Assembly (NCBI GenBank): GCA_015490795.1
Contig: WFXD01000010.1
Location: 1 to 35,991, forward strand
Source of the DNA: Gammaproteobacteria bacterium
GTDB lineage: Bacteria; Pseudomonadota; Gammaproteobacteria; Chromatiales; Chromatiaceae
Reading direction: 5' to 3'
DNA length: 35,991 nt
Part shown: one piece after another, positions 28,767-35,991 of the stretch
Position numbering within the stretch: position 1 is the first letter of the stretch
Layout: the number at the start of each line of letters is the position of its first letter
Notes under the pieces: generated by a model
The model's database searches: none
Seen by the model: the letters and a program-made list of their open reading frames with translations, nothing else
Told to the model about the DNA's origin: nothing
Made by a program: the position numbers and the translations under genes

Positions 28767-30320
28767 TTAACCGGAGATCTCATCACCCACAAATGTGGCT
28801 GTGCCTGAGCCTGCAAAGAGCCGATAGGCCAGGTTGTCGGTCTCATCCGACCATGTATACCCCAGCTTGCGTAAAAATTGCTGGAATTCACGCTTTTTGC
28901 TGGCATCGACCTCTATGCCCATCAAGACGCGCCCAAAGGCCGCACCGTGGTTGCGGTAGTGAAAAAGCGTTATATTCCAGCGCCGCCCCATCTGGCTCAG
29001 AAAATCCAGCAGCGCGCCGGGGCGCTCTGGAAACTCAAATCGAAAGAGGTGCTCACGCTGCACTGTGGCGGCATGCCCCCCCACCATATATCGGATATGC
29101 AGTTTTGCAATCTCATTGTCTGTCATGTCAATCACGGGGTACCCCTTTTCAGAGAGGTGCCGGATCAGCTCAGTCCGCTCCGGGTCGCCATCCGCCAGCT
29201 CTACCCCCGCGAATACATGCGCCCGCGTGTGGTCGCTGTAACGGTAGTTAAACTCGGTAATGCTGCGCCGCCCCAGGGCACGGCAAAACCCAAGAAAGCT
29301 GCCGGGCCTCTCCGGGATCTCTACGGCCAGCAGGGCTTCACGGCGCTCGCCCACCTCTGCCCGCTCGGCCACATGGCGCAGCCGGTCAAAATTGATATTG
29401 GCGCCACTCTCGATCGCCAGCAGATGTTGATTTTCACACTGCTCTCTCTGCACATACCGTTTTACACCGGCAACCGCCAATGCCCCTGCTGGCTCGGGAA
29501 CCGTCCGGGTATCGTCAAAGATATCCTTTATTGCGGCACATATCTCATCGGTGTTGACGAGTATCACCTCATCCACACAGGCCTTGGCGATACGAAAGGG
29601 CTCTTTGCCCACTTGCCGTACAGCCACACCATCAGCAAAGATGCCGACATGCTTCAATGTCACACGACGCCCGGCCTCCAGCGCACGATAAAGTGATGGT
29701 GCATCTTCAGGCTCCACGCCGATGACCTTTATCTCAGGGCGTACATATTTTATATAAGCCGCCACCCCGGCAATCAGCCCCCCGCCGCCAACGGGGACGA
29801 ACACCGCTTTGATCTCATCCATGTGCTGACGCAGCAGCTCCATGGCAATCGTGCCCTGCCCTGCAATCACATCGGGGTCATCAAAGGGGTGGACAAAGGC
29901 CAGATCCTGCTCTTTTGTCAGTACCAGCGCCTGCGCATAGGCTTCATCATAAGAGTCGCCATGCAGCACAACCCGGGCACCCAGATCACGTACCGCCTGC
30001 ACCTTGATGGGCGGCGTGGTTTTTGGCATCACAATCAGGGCCCGCAACCCCAATCGCTTTGCAGAGAGCGCAACCCCCTGGGCATGATTCCCTGCCGAAG
30101 CGGCAATCACACCCTTCTCGCGGGCAGCAGCTGGCAGATTGACAATCTTGTTGTAGGCGCCGCGCAGCTTAAAAGAGAATACCGGCTGCAGATCTTCTCG
30201 CTTAAGATAGACCTGGTTGTTCAACCGCCGTGATAGCCGTGAAGCCAGATCCAGTGGCGTCTCTTTTGCTACATCGTAAACTCGCGCTCTTAATATTCTT
30301 TCTATATACGTCTGGGGCAT
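28767..30320 (-). CDS. ilvA: Threonine ammonia-lyase, biosynthetic
   Basis: The 517-residue PLP enzyme deaminates threonine to 2-oxobutanoate, the first step to isoleucine; E. coli IlvA has 514 residues. The PLP lysine is K51 in [30 protein letters not shown] and the glycine loop [17 protein letters not shown] bind substrate and phosphate. Two C-terminal ACT-like regulatory modules follow ([17 protein letters not shown] and [17 protein letters not shown]), which in the family carry isoleucine/valine control. The start at 30320 is preferred because GAGG lies 7 nt upstream and family proteins begin close to this point; ATG 30338 and GTG-type extensions are possible. It is divergent from rpiA. 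Confidence 0.95.
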   Translation of the reverse strand: MPQTYIERILRARVYDVAKETPLDLASRLSRRLNNQVYLKREDLQPVFSFKLRGAYNKIVNLPAAAREKGVIAASAGNHAQGVALSAKRLGLRALIVMPKTTPPIKVQAVRDLGARVVLHGDSYDEAYAQALVLTKEQDLAFVHPFDDPDVIAGQGTIAMELLRQHMDEIKAVFVPVGGGGLIAGVAAYIKYVRPEIKVIGVEPEDAPSLYRALEAGRRVTLKHVGIFADGVAVRQVGKEPFRIAKACVDEVILVNTDEICAAIKDIFDDTRTVPEPAGALAVAGVKRYVQREQCENQHLLAIESGANINFDRLRHVAERAEVGERREALLAVEIPERPGSFLGFCRALGRRSITEFNYRYSDHTRAHVFAGVELADGDPERTELIRHLSEKGYPVIDMTDNEIAKLHIRYMVGGHAATVQREHLFRFEFPERPGALLDFLSQMGRRWNITLFHYRNHGAAFGRVLMGIEVDASKKREFQQFLRKLGYTWSDETDNLAYRLFAGSGTATFVGDEISG

Positions 30321-30400
30321 ATACTGCGCCTCTGTCATTAAATCCGGTACGGGGATAGTGAACCCATGGAACCGGCATGACAATAGCTCTTCAACTTCAC

Positions 30401-30429
30401 TTGCGACTTTATTTTTTTACGCCGAGAAT
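30401..30429 (+). promoter_or_regulatory. Candidate promoter of rpiA
   Basis: TTGCGA (30401-30406) and GAGAAT (30424-30429) are spaced by 17 bp, including a T-rich run. Each has four of six consensus bases. A start near 30437 would give a leader of about 40 nt before ATG 30475. Confidence 0.4.
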
Positions 30430-30474
30430 AGGGCAACATTGCACCGACCACCCTGTTTGCTCACGGGAGCCAAA

Positions 30475-31131
30475 ATGTCACAAGATGATCTAAAAAGATT
30501 GGCGGCAAAGGCCGCACTGGAATACGTTGTGGAGGGGAGCATCATAGGGGTAGGCACAGGCTCAACGGTCAACCACTTCATTGACCAGCTGGCGGGGATC
30601 AAACATCTCATTGATGGCGCTGTCTCCAGCTCAGAGGCATCCACCAAACGCATGAAGATGCACGGCATCCCGCTCTATGATCTCAATGCCTCAGGGCAGC
30701 TGGATCTCTATGTGGATGGCACGGATGAATCAACCCGCTACCTGCATCTGATCAAAGGCGGTGGCGGCGCCCTGACCCGGGAGAAGATTGTGGCTGCCGC
30801 CAGCAAAAGGTTTGTATGTATCGCAGATGACAGCAAACTGGTAGAGCGACTGGGGGCGTTCCCGCTGCCTATAGAGGTTATTCCAATGGCCCGCAGTTAC
30901 GTTGCGCGAGAGCTGGTAAAACTTGGCGGCACCCCCATGTGGCGCGAAGGCTTTACCACGGACAACGGCAACCTGATTCTGGATATACACAACCTGGAGA
31001 TTATGGAGCCTGTAGAGATGGAGAAGGAGCTGAACAATATTGCCGGCATCGTTACCGTCGGGCTCTTTGCCATTCGCCCCGCAGATATCTTGATTCTGGG
31101 GACGCAGGAGGGGATCAAAACCATTCAATAA
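30475..31131 (+). CDS. rpiA: Ribose-5-phosphate isomerase A
   Basis: The 218-residue enzyme matches E. coli RpiA (219). It interconverts ribose 5-phosphate and ribulose 5-phosphate in the pentose phosphate pathway. Visible motifs are the phosphate loop [13 protein letters not shown], the VSSSEAST segment, catalytic aspartates in YVDGTDE and the lysine/glutamate set in [14 protein letters not shown]. The ATG at 30475 has GGGAG 7 nt upstream; the same frame opens earlier at 30358, but those residues do not fit the family. It converges with yibQ, 44 bp apart, with no clear terminator. Confidence 0.97.
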   Translation: MSQDDLKRLAAKAALEYVVEGSIIGVGTGSTVNHFIDQLAGIKHLIDGAVSSSEASTKRMKMHGIPLYDLNASGQLDLYVDGTDESTRYLHLIKGGGGALTREKIVAAASKRFVCIADDSKLVERLGAFPLPIEVIPMARSYVARELVKLGGTPMWREGFTTDNGNLILDIHNLEIMEPVEMEKELNNIAGIVTVGLFAIRPADILILGTQEGIKTIQ

Positions 31132-31175
31132 AAGAGAGGCAAGCCATGAAGGGGCACCGGGCAGCCCGGCCGCTG

Positions 31176-32045
31176 CTATTTCGGCACTGGCTCTTCGCAG
31201 CAGATCGGTGCTGGCTGCTGCTTCAAGCCCTTCACCCTCTTCGGCGAGGGGGGTAGGGCGGCCTGCCATGGGAGCGCTCCTTGCTCCGTTGCAATGATCT
31301 CTGAAGTGAAGACCAGTTTGACACCGTGGGCCTCCAGCTGCTCCAGCTCCTCGGCCAGGGTGGCAATGGTCTCGGGGTAGGGGTGGCCGATGCCTATGGC
31401 CTTGCCCCGGCTCTTGGCCTGGCGGATGAGCTGCCGGAACTGCTCACGGATATATGCAGGCTCACGGACATTATCCAGGAAGATGTCGCGGCTGGCTGTG
31501 GGTATCTGGTGCTCACGGGCCAGCTCTTCGGCCACCGTCAGCGAGGTGGTGCGGCTGTCAACAAAAAAGAGATTGCCGCGTTGCCGGACATCCTGCATCA
31601 GCCAGTCCATGGCTCCGGGGTGCCGGGTCAACAGGCTGCCCATGTGGTTGTTCAGCCCGGCAACATGGGGCACCGAGGCCAGACTGCTGGCCAGCGCATC
31701 CTGAAACTGCCGTTGGGTCATGTGCAGTGACAGCCCGCCCGCCCCCAGCTCCTTGCCGCTGTGGGCATCCATCGGCAGATGCAGCATCACCTCTTTACCC
31801 GTTGCATGCGCCTGCTCCGCCATCTCGCGGGCATGCGGTGTATGTGGCAGAAAGGCGTAGGTGATCGCACCCGGCAGCGCCAGCGCCTCATTCCCGGCCT
31901 GGAGCTGGTACCCCATATCATCGATGATGATGGAGATAACCGGCTGTGCGGGCGCTATCGGCAGAGGCGCGGCCTCTTCAGCCGTTGCGCTCCAGCCAGG
32001 CAACAGCAGAAACAGCGCCAGAGAGAGGGGGGGCATACGGCGCAT
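31176..32045 (-). CDS. yibQ: Divergent polysaccharide deacetylase family protein (YibQ)
   Basis: The 289-residue exported protein has a signal peptide (MPPLSLALFLLLPGWSATA, cleavage near residue 22). The NodB-like domain begins with PVISIIIDDMGYQ, where the paired Asp residues fit the metal site, and continues with ITYAFLPHTPHAREMAEQAH, GLNNHMGSLLT and IGIGHPYPETI. It belongs to the YibQ/DUF610 family of divergent polysaccharide deacetylases. Its biochemical substrate is not known to me. The C-terminus is short and Pro/Lys-rich and ends in ICCEEPVPK. It lies 7 bp after ctpA, at the end of the gpmI-envC-ctpA-yibQ cluster, which suggests a role in cell wall turnover. Confidence 0.88.
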   Translation of the reverse strand: MRRMPPLSLALFLLLPGWSATAEEAAPLPIAPAQPVISIIIDDMGYQLQAGNEALALPGAITYAFLPHTPHAREMAEQAHATGKEVMLHLPMDAHSGKELGAGGLSLHMTQRQFQDALASSLASVPHVAGLNNHMGSLLTRHPGAMDWLMQDVRQRGNLFFVDSRTTSLTVAEELAREHQIPTASRDIFLDNVREPAYIREQFRQLIRQAKSRGKAIGIGHPYPETIATLAEELEQLEAHGVKLVFTSEIIATEQGALPWQAALPPSPKRVKGLKQQPAPICCEEPVPK

Positions 32046-32052
32046 GACGATT

Positions 32053-33378
32053 TTATCGATCGGCCTGCCAGCCGCGCTGATTCAGAATATCCAGGCCTTT
32101 CAGCAGATTAAGCGCTTCGTTCAGTTGGTAGTCACGCTCAGCCAGCGGCTTCTCTTTGGTGCCGTTGTTGCTCTTTTTAGGGGCGGCCTTTTTACCATGC
32201 CCCTGATCCAGATGCCCTTTCAGGTTGACCTCTTTCAGGTGGTTGATCCCCCGCCCCTTTTTCGCTGACACCCTTACATGCTCAAGGATGATGTCCGGCG
32301 TGATCCCTTCCGCCTGGATGGAGCGGCCGGAGGGGGTGTAGTAACGTGCTGTTGTGAGTTTTACCGCCCGCTTTTGGGAGATGGGGATGACCGTCTGAAC
32401 CGACCCCTTGCCAAAGGTCTCGGTTCCCATGATGATGGCGCGTTTTCGATCCTGCAATGCGCCTGCGACAATCTCGCTGGCGGAGGCGGACCCGCCATTG
32501 ACCAGCACCACAATGGGCGCGCCATCCAGTACATCATCCGGTGCGGCATTGAATTTGAGCTGGGAGTCGGCAATCCGCCCCTCGGTGTAGACGATCAGCC
32601 CCTCTTCAAGAAAGGCGTCACTCACCGCCACGGCGCCGTTCAGCACCCCGCCCGGATTGTTGCGCAGATCCAGAATCAGCCCCTTTAGCGCGCCATTGTT
32701 CTCTTTTTTGAGGCGCTGGATATTCTTCAGCATATCCTCACTGGTATGCGCCTGAAAGTGGGAGATTCGGATATAGCCGAACCCCTCTGCCAGAATGCGC
32801 CCCTTGACGCTGGTTATCTTGATGATGTCACGGACAATCTCGATCTGAAACGGGGCATCCCGCCCTTCGCGCACCACCATGATGACAATCTTGCTGCCCG
32901 GTTTGCCACGCATGGCCTTGACCGCTTCGCCAAGAGTCATCCCTTTGACCGGCTTGTCACCCAGGCGGATAATCAGATCACCCGCCTCAACCCCGGCCCG
33001 TTGCGCCGGGGTGCCATCAATCGGGGAGATCACCTTTATGAAGCCATTCTCCATCCCCACTTCGATACCCAGGCCGCCAAACTCGCCGGTCGTGCCGACC
33101 TTCAGATCCCTGAACTCATCGTCGCCCAGATAGGCAGAGTGCGGGTCCAGCCCTGCCAGCATGCCGCGAATGGCGTACTCCAGCAGCAGCCGGTCATCCA
33201 CCGGCTCGACATAATCACGCTTGATGCGGCCAAAGATCTCGGCAAAGGCGCGTAGCTCCTCCAGCGGCATATCCTGGGTTGCCGGGGTGCTCTCCTGAGC
33301 CTCTTCAGCAGCCACCACGCGATCTGGAGGGAAGGCTCCCATCATTAAACCAAGCACCAGTACCAGAATAACTTTCAT
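32053..33378 (-). CDS. ctpA: Carboxyl-terminal processing protease, S41 family
   Basis: The 441-residue exported serine protease cleaves proteins near their C-terminus in the periplasm. A signal peptide (MKVILVLVLGLMMGAFPPDRVVAA) is followed by an N-terminal helical part, a PDZ domain (about 80-165, EFGGLGIEVGMENGFIKVISP and GDKPVKGMTLGEAVKAMRG) and the S41 core. The catalytic Ser is in NGGSASASEIVAGAL and the Lys in GTETFGKGSVQTVIP. The start at 33378 is set by the signal peptide; the open frame extends to 33525 but that part overlaps envC and is unlike the family. The C-terminus has a basic, low-complexity stretch (HGKKAAPKKSNNGTK). It is part of the gpmI-envC-ctpA-yibQ unit. Confidence 0.93.
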   Translation of the reverse strand: MKVILVLVLGLMMGAFPPDRVVAAEEAQESTPATQDMPLEELRAFAEIFGRIKRDYVEPVDDRLLLEYAIRGMLAGLDPHSAYLGDDEFRDLKVGTTGEFGGLGIEVGMENGFIKVISPIDGTPAQRAGVEAGDLIIRLGDKPVKGMTLGEAVKAMRGKPGSKIVIMVVREGRDAPFQIEIVRDIIKITSVKGRILAEGFGYIRISHFQAHTSEDMLKNIQRLKKENNGALKGLILDLRNNPGGVLNGAVAVSDAFLEEGLIVYTEGRIADSQLKFNAAPDDVLDGAPIVVLVNGGSASASEIVAGALQDRKRAIIMGTETFGKGSVQTVIPISQKRAVKLTTARYYTPSGRSIQAEGITPDIILEHVRVSAKKGRGINHLKEVNLKGHLDQGHGKKAAPKKSNNGTKEKPLAERDYQLNEALNLLKGLDILNQRGWQADR

Positions 33379-33488
33379 CTTTTGATCCAAATCGTATTTA
33401 ATTTCACTAAACAGTATAGAAGTCAGTAGCATAAGCTGATAATTATAATATTGCCTTAACTTTCTGCCTTGGTGGCGGTTTGAGCAAC

Positions 33489-34652
33489 TCAGGTAATCCG
33501 GTTGCCTTTTATCTTTTTGCACCACTTTTTGGGATTCTCCGGCCTGCCTTTTTTGCGAATACTGAAATAGACGCCCGTCTCCAACTGTCCGCCACTGTTG
33601 CCCACCAGGGCAATGACCTCACCCGGCTGCACCCAGTCGCCCACCTCTTTGAAGAGACTCTGGTTGTGGCCATACAGGCTCATATAGCCATTGCCATGAT
33701 CGATGATCAGCAGCAACCCGAACCCCCGCAGCCAGTCGGCAAAGGCCACCCGCCCGTGATGCACCGCCTGCACCTCCTGCCCCTCCTGCCCGGCAATCAC
33801 CACACCATCCCAGCGCAGCCCGGCCCCCTTTGCCATGCCAAAGCGGGCGGTGAGGCGACCCTTTGAGGGCCAGGGCAGGCGCCCCTTCAGCGCACGGAAT
33901 GGCTTATGCTGGAGCGCCTCAGCCGGGGGTGCCGACAGCTCCTGTTGCAGACGCTGCATCAGTGATTTCAGCTGCGTCTCATTCTTCTTCAGCCCGCCCA
34001 GCTCCTGCCCCTTGCTGCTGATCTCTGCCGAGAGCGCCTTGATCACCTCATACCGGGCTAGCTGGGTCTGCTTCAGCTCGGCCTGCTGTTGCAGCTCTTT
34101 GGCTTGCAGCTCTTCCAGCTGGTGGGTTTCGCTGATGAGGTCGGACTCGGTCTCCTGCAGCTCGCTGATCAGCTTCTCAATCTGCGCCAGCTGCTCGGTT
34201 CTGGCGCGGCTAAAGTAGTCATAATAGGCCATTACCCGGCTGATGGTGGCGGGGTCTTGCTGGTTGAGCAGGATCTTTATCCGCTCCTGCCGTCCCATGG
34301 CATAGGCGGTACGGATCTGCTGTGACAGCAGTGAACGCTGGGTATCCAGCTCCTGCTCCTGCGCAGTGCGTCTCTGTTGCAGCTGTTGCAGCTGCTGTTT
34401 CTGGCGGCTCAAGCGGCCACCCAGTACCCGCAACCGGCGCGCCTGGTCTCCAATCTTCTGCTCTACTGCCTGTAGCTTTTTGTTCAGCTCCGACTGCTGG
34501 TTTTTGGCTGATTTCAGCGCGCTCTGAAGCTCGCTGATACGCCCCTGTATCTGTTGCAGCTCCTCCTTTTTTGTATCCAGTGGCGCTGCTGCCTGAGCCG
34601 GCACTGTGGTGCCCAGCAGCAGCAGAAGGGGGAGTTGGAGAGGTCGAAGCAT
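33489..34652 (-). CDS. envC: Murein hydrolase activator EnvC
   Basis: The 387-residue periplasmic protein has a signal peptide (LQLPLLLLLGTTVPAQA), a long coiled coil (about 25-245, rich in Gln, Leu and Lys), and a C-terminal LytM/M23 domain. The LytM domain is degenerate as in E. coli EnvC. The first metal His is replaced by Trp in GLRWDGVVI, and the last metal motif is FSIRKKG where an active enzyme has HxH. It is therefore an activator of amidases AmiA/AmiB at the septum, not a hydrolase. It follows gpmI by 24 bp, an order shared with E. coli gpmM-envC-yibQ. No good ribosome site is visible before ATG 34652. Confidence 0.92.
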   Translation of the reverse strand: MLRPLQLPLLLLLGTTVPAQAAAPLDTKKEELQQIQGRISELQSALKSAKNQQSELNKKLQAVEQKIGDQARRLRVLGGRLSRQKQQLQQLQQRRTAQEQELDTQRSLLSQQIRTAYAMGRQERIKILLNQQDPATISRVMAYYDYFSRARTEQLAQIEKLISELQETESDLISETHQLEELQAKELQQQAELKQTQLARYEVIKALSAEISSKGQELGGLKKNETQLKSLMQRLQQELSAPPAEALQHKPFRALKGRLPWPSKGRLTARFGMAKGAGLRWDGVVIAGQEGQEVQAVHHGRVAFADWLRGFGLLLIIDHGNGYMSLYGHNQSLFKEVGDWVQPGEVIALVGNSGGQLETGVYFSIRKKGRPENPKKWCKKIKGNRIT

Positions 34653-34676
34653 AGCGCGGTTGGTGAGTGGTTACTT

Positions 34677-35991
34677 TCAACCGCACTCCACCAGTGGCCG
34701 CCCCTCCATCTCGGGTGGCTGCTCCAGGTCAAGCAGCTTCAGCAGCGTGGGGGCGAGGTCACAGAGCGACCCCTGCCCAGCCAGCCGGGCCGGTGCTCCG
34801 ACATAGATCAGCGGTACCGGGTTGTGGGTATGTGCCGTGTGCGGCTGTCCGGTTCTGGCATCCCGCATCTGCTCGGCATTGCCGTGATCTGCGGTGATCA
34901 ACATCTGTCCGCCTGCCGCCTCAAGTGCGCCGATAATCCTTCCCAGATTGCGGTCTATGGCCTCGATGGCGCGGACTGCCGCCTCATAGATGCCGGTGTG
35001 CCCCACCATATCCGGGTTGGCCAGGTTGCAGATGATTACGTCATACCGCCCCCCTTCAATCGACTCGACCAGCCGGTCAGTGACTTCATTGGCGCTCATC
35101 TCCGGTTGCAGGTCATAGGTTGCCACCTTGGGTGAGGGCACCAGGATGCGCTCTTCGTTGGCAAATGGCGCTTCCCGCCCGCCATTGAAGAAGAAGGTGA
35201 CATGGGCATACTTTTCGGTCTCGGCCAGCCGCAGCTGCCGCAGGCCATGGTTGGCGATCACCTCGCCAAAGACATTGTGCAGCTCATGGGGGGGGAAGAT
35301 CACCGGCACATCGAATGCCTTGTTGTATTGGGTGAGGGTTACGAAACCGGCCAGTTTTGGCCTGACCTGCCGCTCAAAGCCGCTGAAGTCCGGCTCGACA
35401 AAGGCCTGGGTGATTTCGCGCGCACGGTCAGAGCGGTAGTTCATAAAGACCACCGCATCACCATCTTCAATCAATGCAGGCTCGTCACCGGCCCCCTGGA
35501 TGCGGGTGGGCGTGACAAACTCATCGGTCTCGCCCCGGGCATAGGCCTGGCGCAGCGCTGTAATCGCATCTGCTGCTGTAGATTCCGCCCGGCCCTGTGT
35601 CATGACCGCATAGCCTCGCTCTATCCGCTCCCAGCGCTGGTCACGATCCATTGTGTAGTAACGCCCGGTAAGGGTGGCGATGCGGCCAACCCCCTGCTCG
35701 GCAAACAGTGCATTCACCGCCTGTAGCGAAGGTTCAGCACTCTTTGGCGGCACATCCCGGCCATCCAGCAGGGCGTGCAGGTAGATCCTCTCTGCCCCCC
35801 GCTTTGCCGCCATTCGGATCATCGCGTGGATATGCGCCTCATGCGAATGCACCCCGCCCGGTGAGAGCAGCCCGATGATATGCACCGCCTTGCCCCCTTT
35901 CACCGCACGATCCACAACCGCTGTGAGGGTCGGGTTGGTGTAGAAATCACCCGAGTCGATGGCCTGGCTGATGCGGGATAGCTCCTGATAG
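34677..35991 (-). CDS. gpmI: 2,3-bisphosphoglycerate-independent phosphoglycerate mutase (partial)
   Basis: The frame continues past the right window edge; 437 C-terminal residues are visible, starting [20 protein letters not shown]. It interconverts 3- and 2-phosphoglycerate using two Mn ions. Seen motifs are [41 protein letters not shown], the metal ligands [12 protein letters not shown] and [10 protein letters not shown]. By comparison with E. coli GpmM (514 residues), about 80 N-terminal residues with the catalytic Ser lie outside. A frame starting at 35915 (GTG) is internal to the gene, not its start. It leads the envC-ctpA-yibQ cluster. Confidence 0.95.
   Translation of the reverse strand, partial: YQELSRISQAIDSGDFYTNPTLTAVVDRAVKGGKAVHIIGLLSPGGVHSHEAHIHAMIRMAAKRGAERIYLHALLDGRDVPPKSAEPSLQAVNALFAEQGVGRIATLTGRYYTMDRDQRWERIERGYAVMTQGRAESTAADAITALRQAYARGETDEFVTPTRIQGAGDEPALIEDGDAVVFMNYRSDRAREITQAFVEPDFSGFERQVRPKLAGFVTLTQYNKAFDVPVIFPPHELHNVFGEVIANHGLRQLRLAETEKYAHVTFFFNGGREAPFANEERILVPSPKVATYDLQPEMSANEVTDRLVESIEGGRYDVIICNLANPDMVGHTGIYEAAVRAIEAIDRNLGRIIGALEAAGGQMLITADHGNAEQMRDARTGQPHTAHTHNPVPLIYVGAPARLAGQGSLCDLAPTLLKLLDLEQPPEMEGRPLVECG

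Noticed and set aside
33379-33525. N-terminal extension of ctpA by 49 residues
   Set aside because: The extension overlaps the end of envC, lacks family similarity and would bury the signal peptide that begins at 33378.

Overview
The window is about 36 kb of a chromosome that is most likely gammaproteobacterial. The evidence is conserved gene order: priA-argS-SPOR protein, gltB-gltD-hemE and gpmI-envC-ctpA-yibQ, together with a near full-length UvrD and a biosynthetic IlvA of Enterobacteria-like length. Coding density is high and the sequence is moderately GC-rich. I cannot name the genus. A free-living or symbiotic environmental gammaproteobacterium (Chromatiales/Sedimenticola-like) is a guess only, based on the PEP-CTERM protein, the NAGGN-type amidotransferase and the several c-di-GMP proteins.

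Layout. 1-126 holds the 3' end of an unrecognised + strand gene. 237-4702 (minus) is uvrD, then a Tat-exported TRAP substrate-binding protein, then hemW, with a terminator-like hairpin in front of hemW. 4810-5202 (+) is a small PilZ protein. 5231-9877 (minus) is priA, argS and an FtsN-like SPOR protein. 9878-10302 is an AT-rich gap with two DnaA-box-like sites and two inverted repeats. 10303-10899 (+) is an HNH protein with a clear terminator. 10972-18210 (minus) is gltB-gltD-hemE, behind a leader rich in hairpins.

The centre of the window is on the + strand. It has a PEP-CTERM protein (18566), dsbA, a TPR/retropepsin-like protease, a DUF3422 membrane protein, a response regulator with a decayed GGDEF domain, and a large membrane diguanylate cyclase (to 26818). 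The right part has asnO and ilvA on minus, rpiA on plus, and the minus cluster gpmI (partial at the window edge), envC, ctpA, yibQ.

Themes. Most genes are housekeeping: replication restart and repair (priA, uvrD), ammonium assimilation (gltBD), heme (hemE, hemW), central carbon (rpiA, gpmI), isoleucine (ilvA) and envelope or septum maintenance (SPOR protein, envC, ctpA, yibQ, dsbA). The accessory signal is c-di-GMP: a PilZ receptor, a response regulator whose GGDEF core is lost but whose RxxD inhibitory-site motif remains, and an apparently intact cyclase 325 bp downstream of it.

The most unusual observations are an in-frame 51-bp insertion bounded by 16-bp direct repeats inside gltB, the multi-hairpin gltB leader, and the predicted non-catalytic c-di-GMP-binding response regulator. 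I did not see a clear, wholly new multi-gene defence or biosynthetic system.
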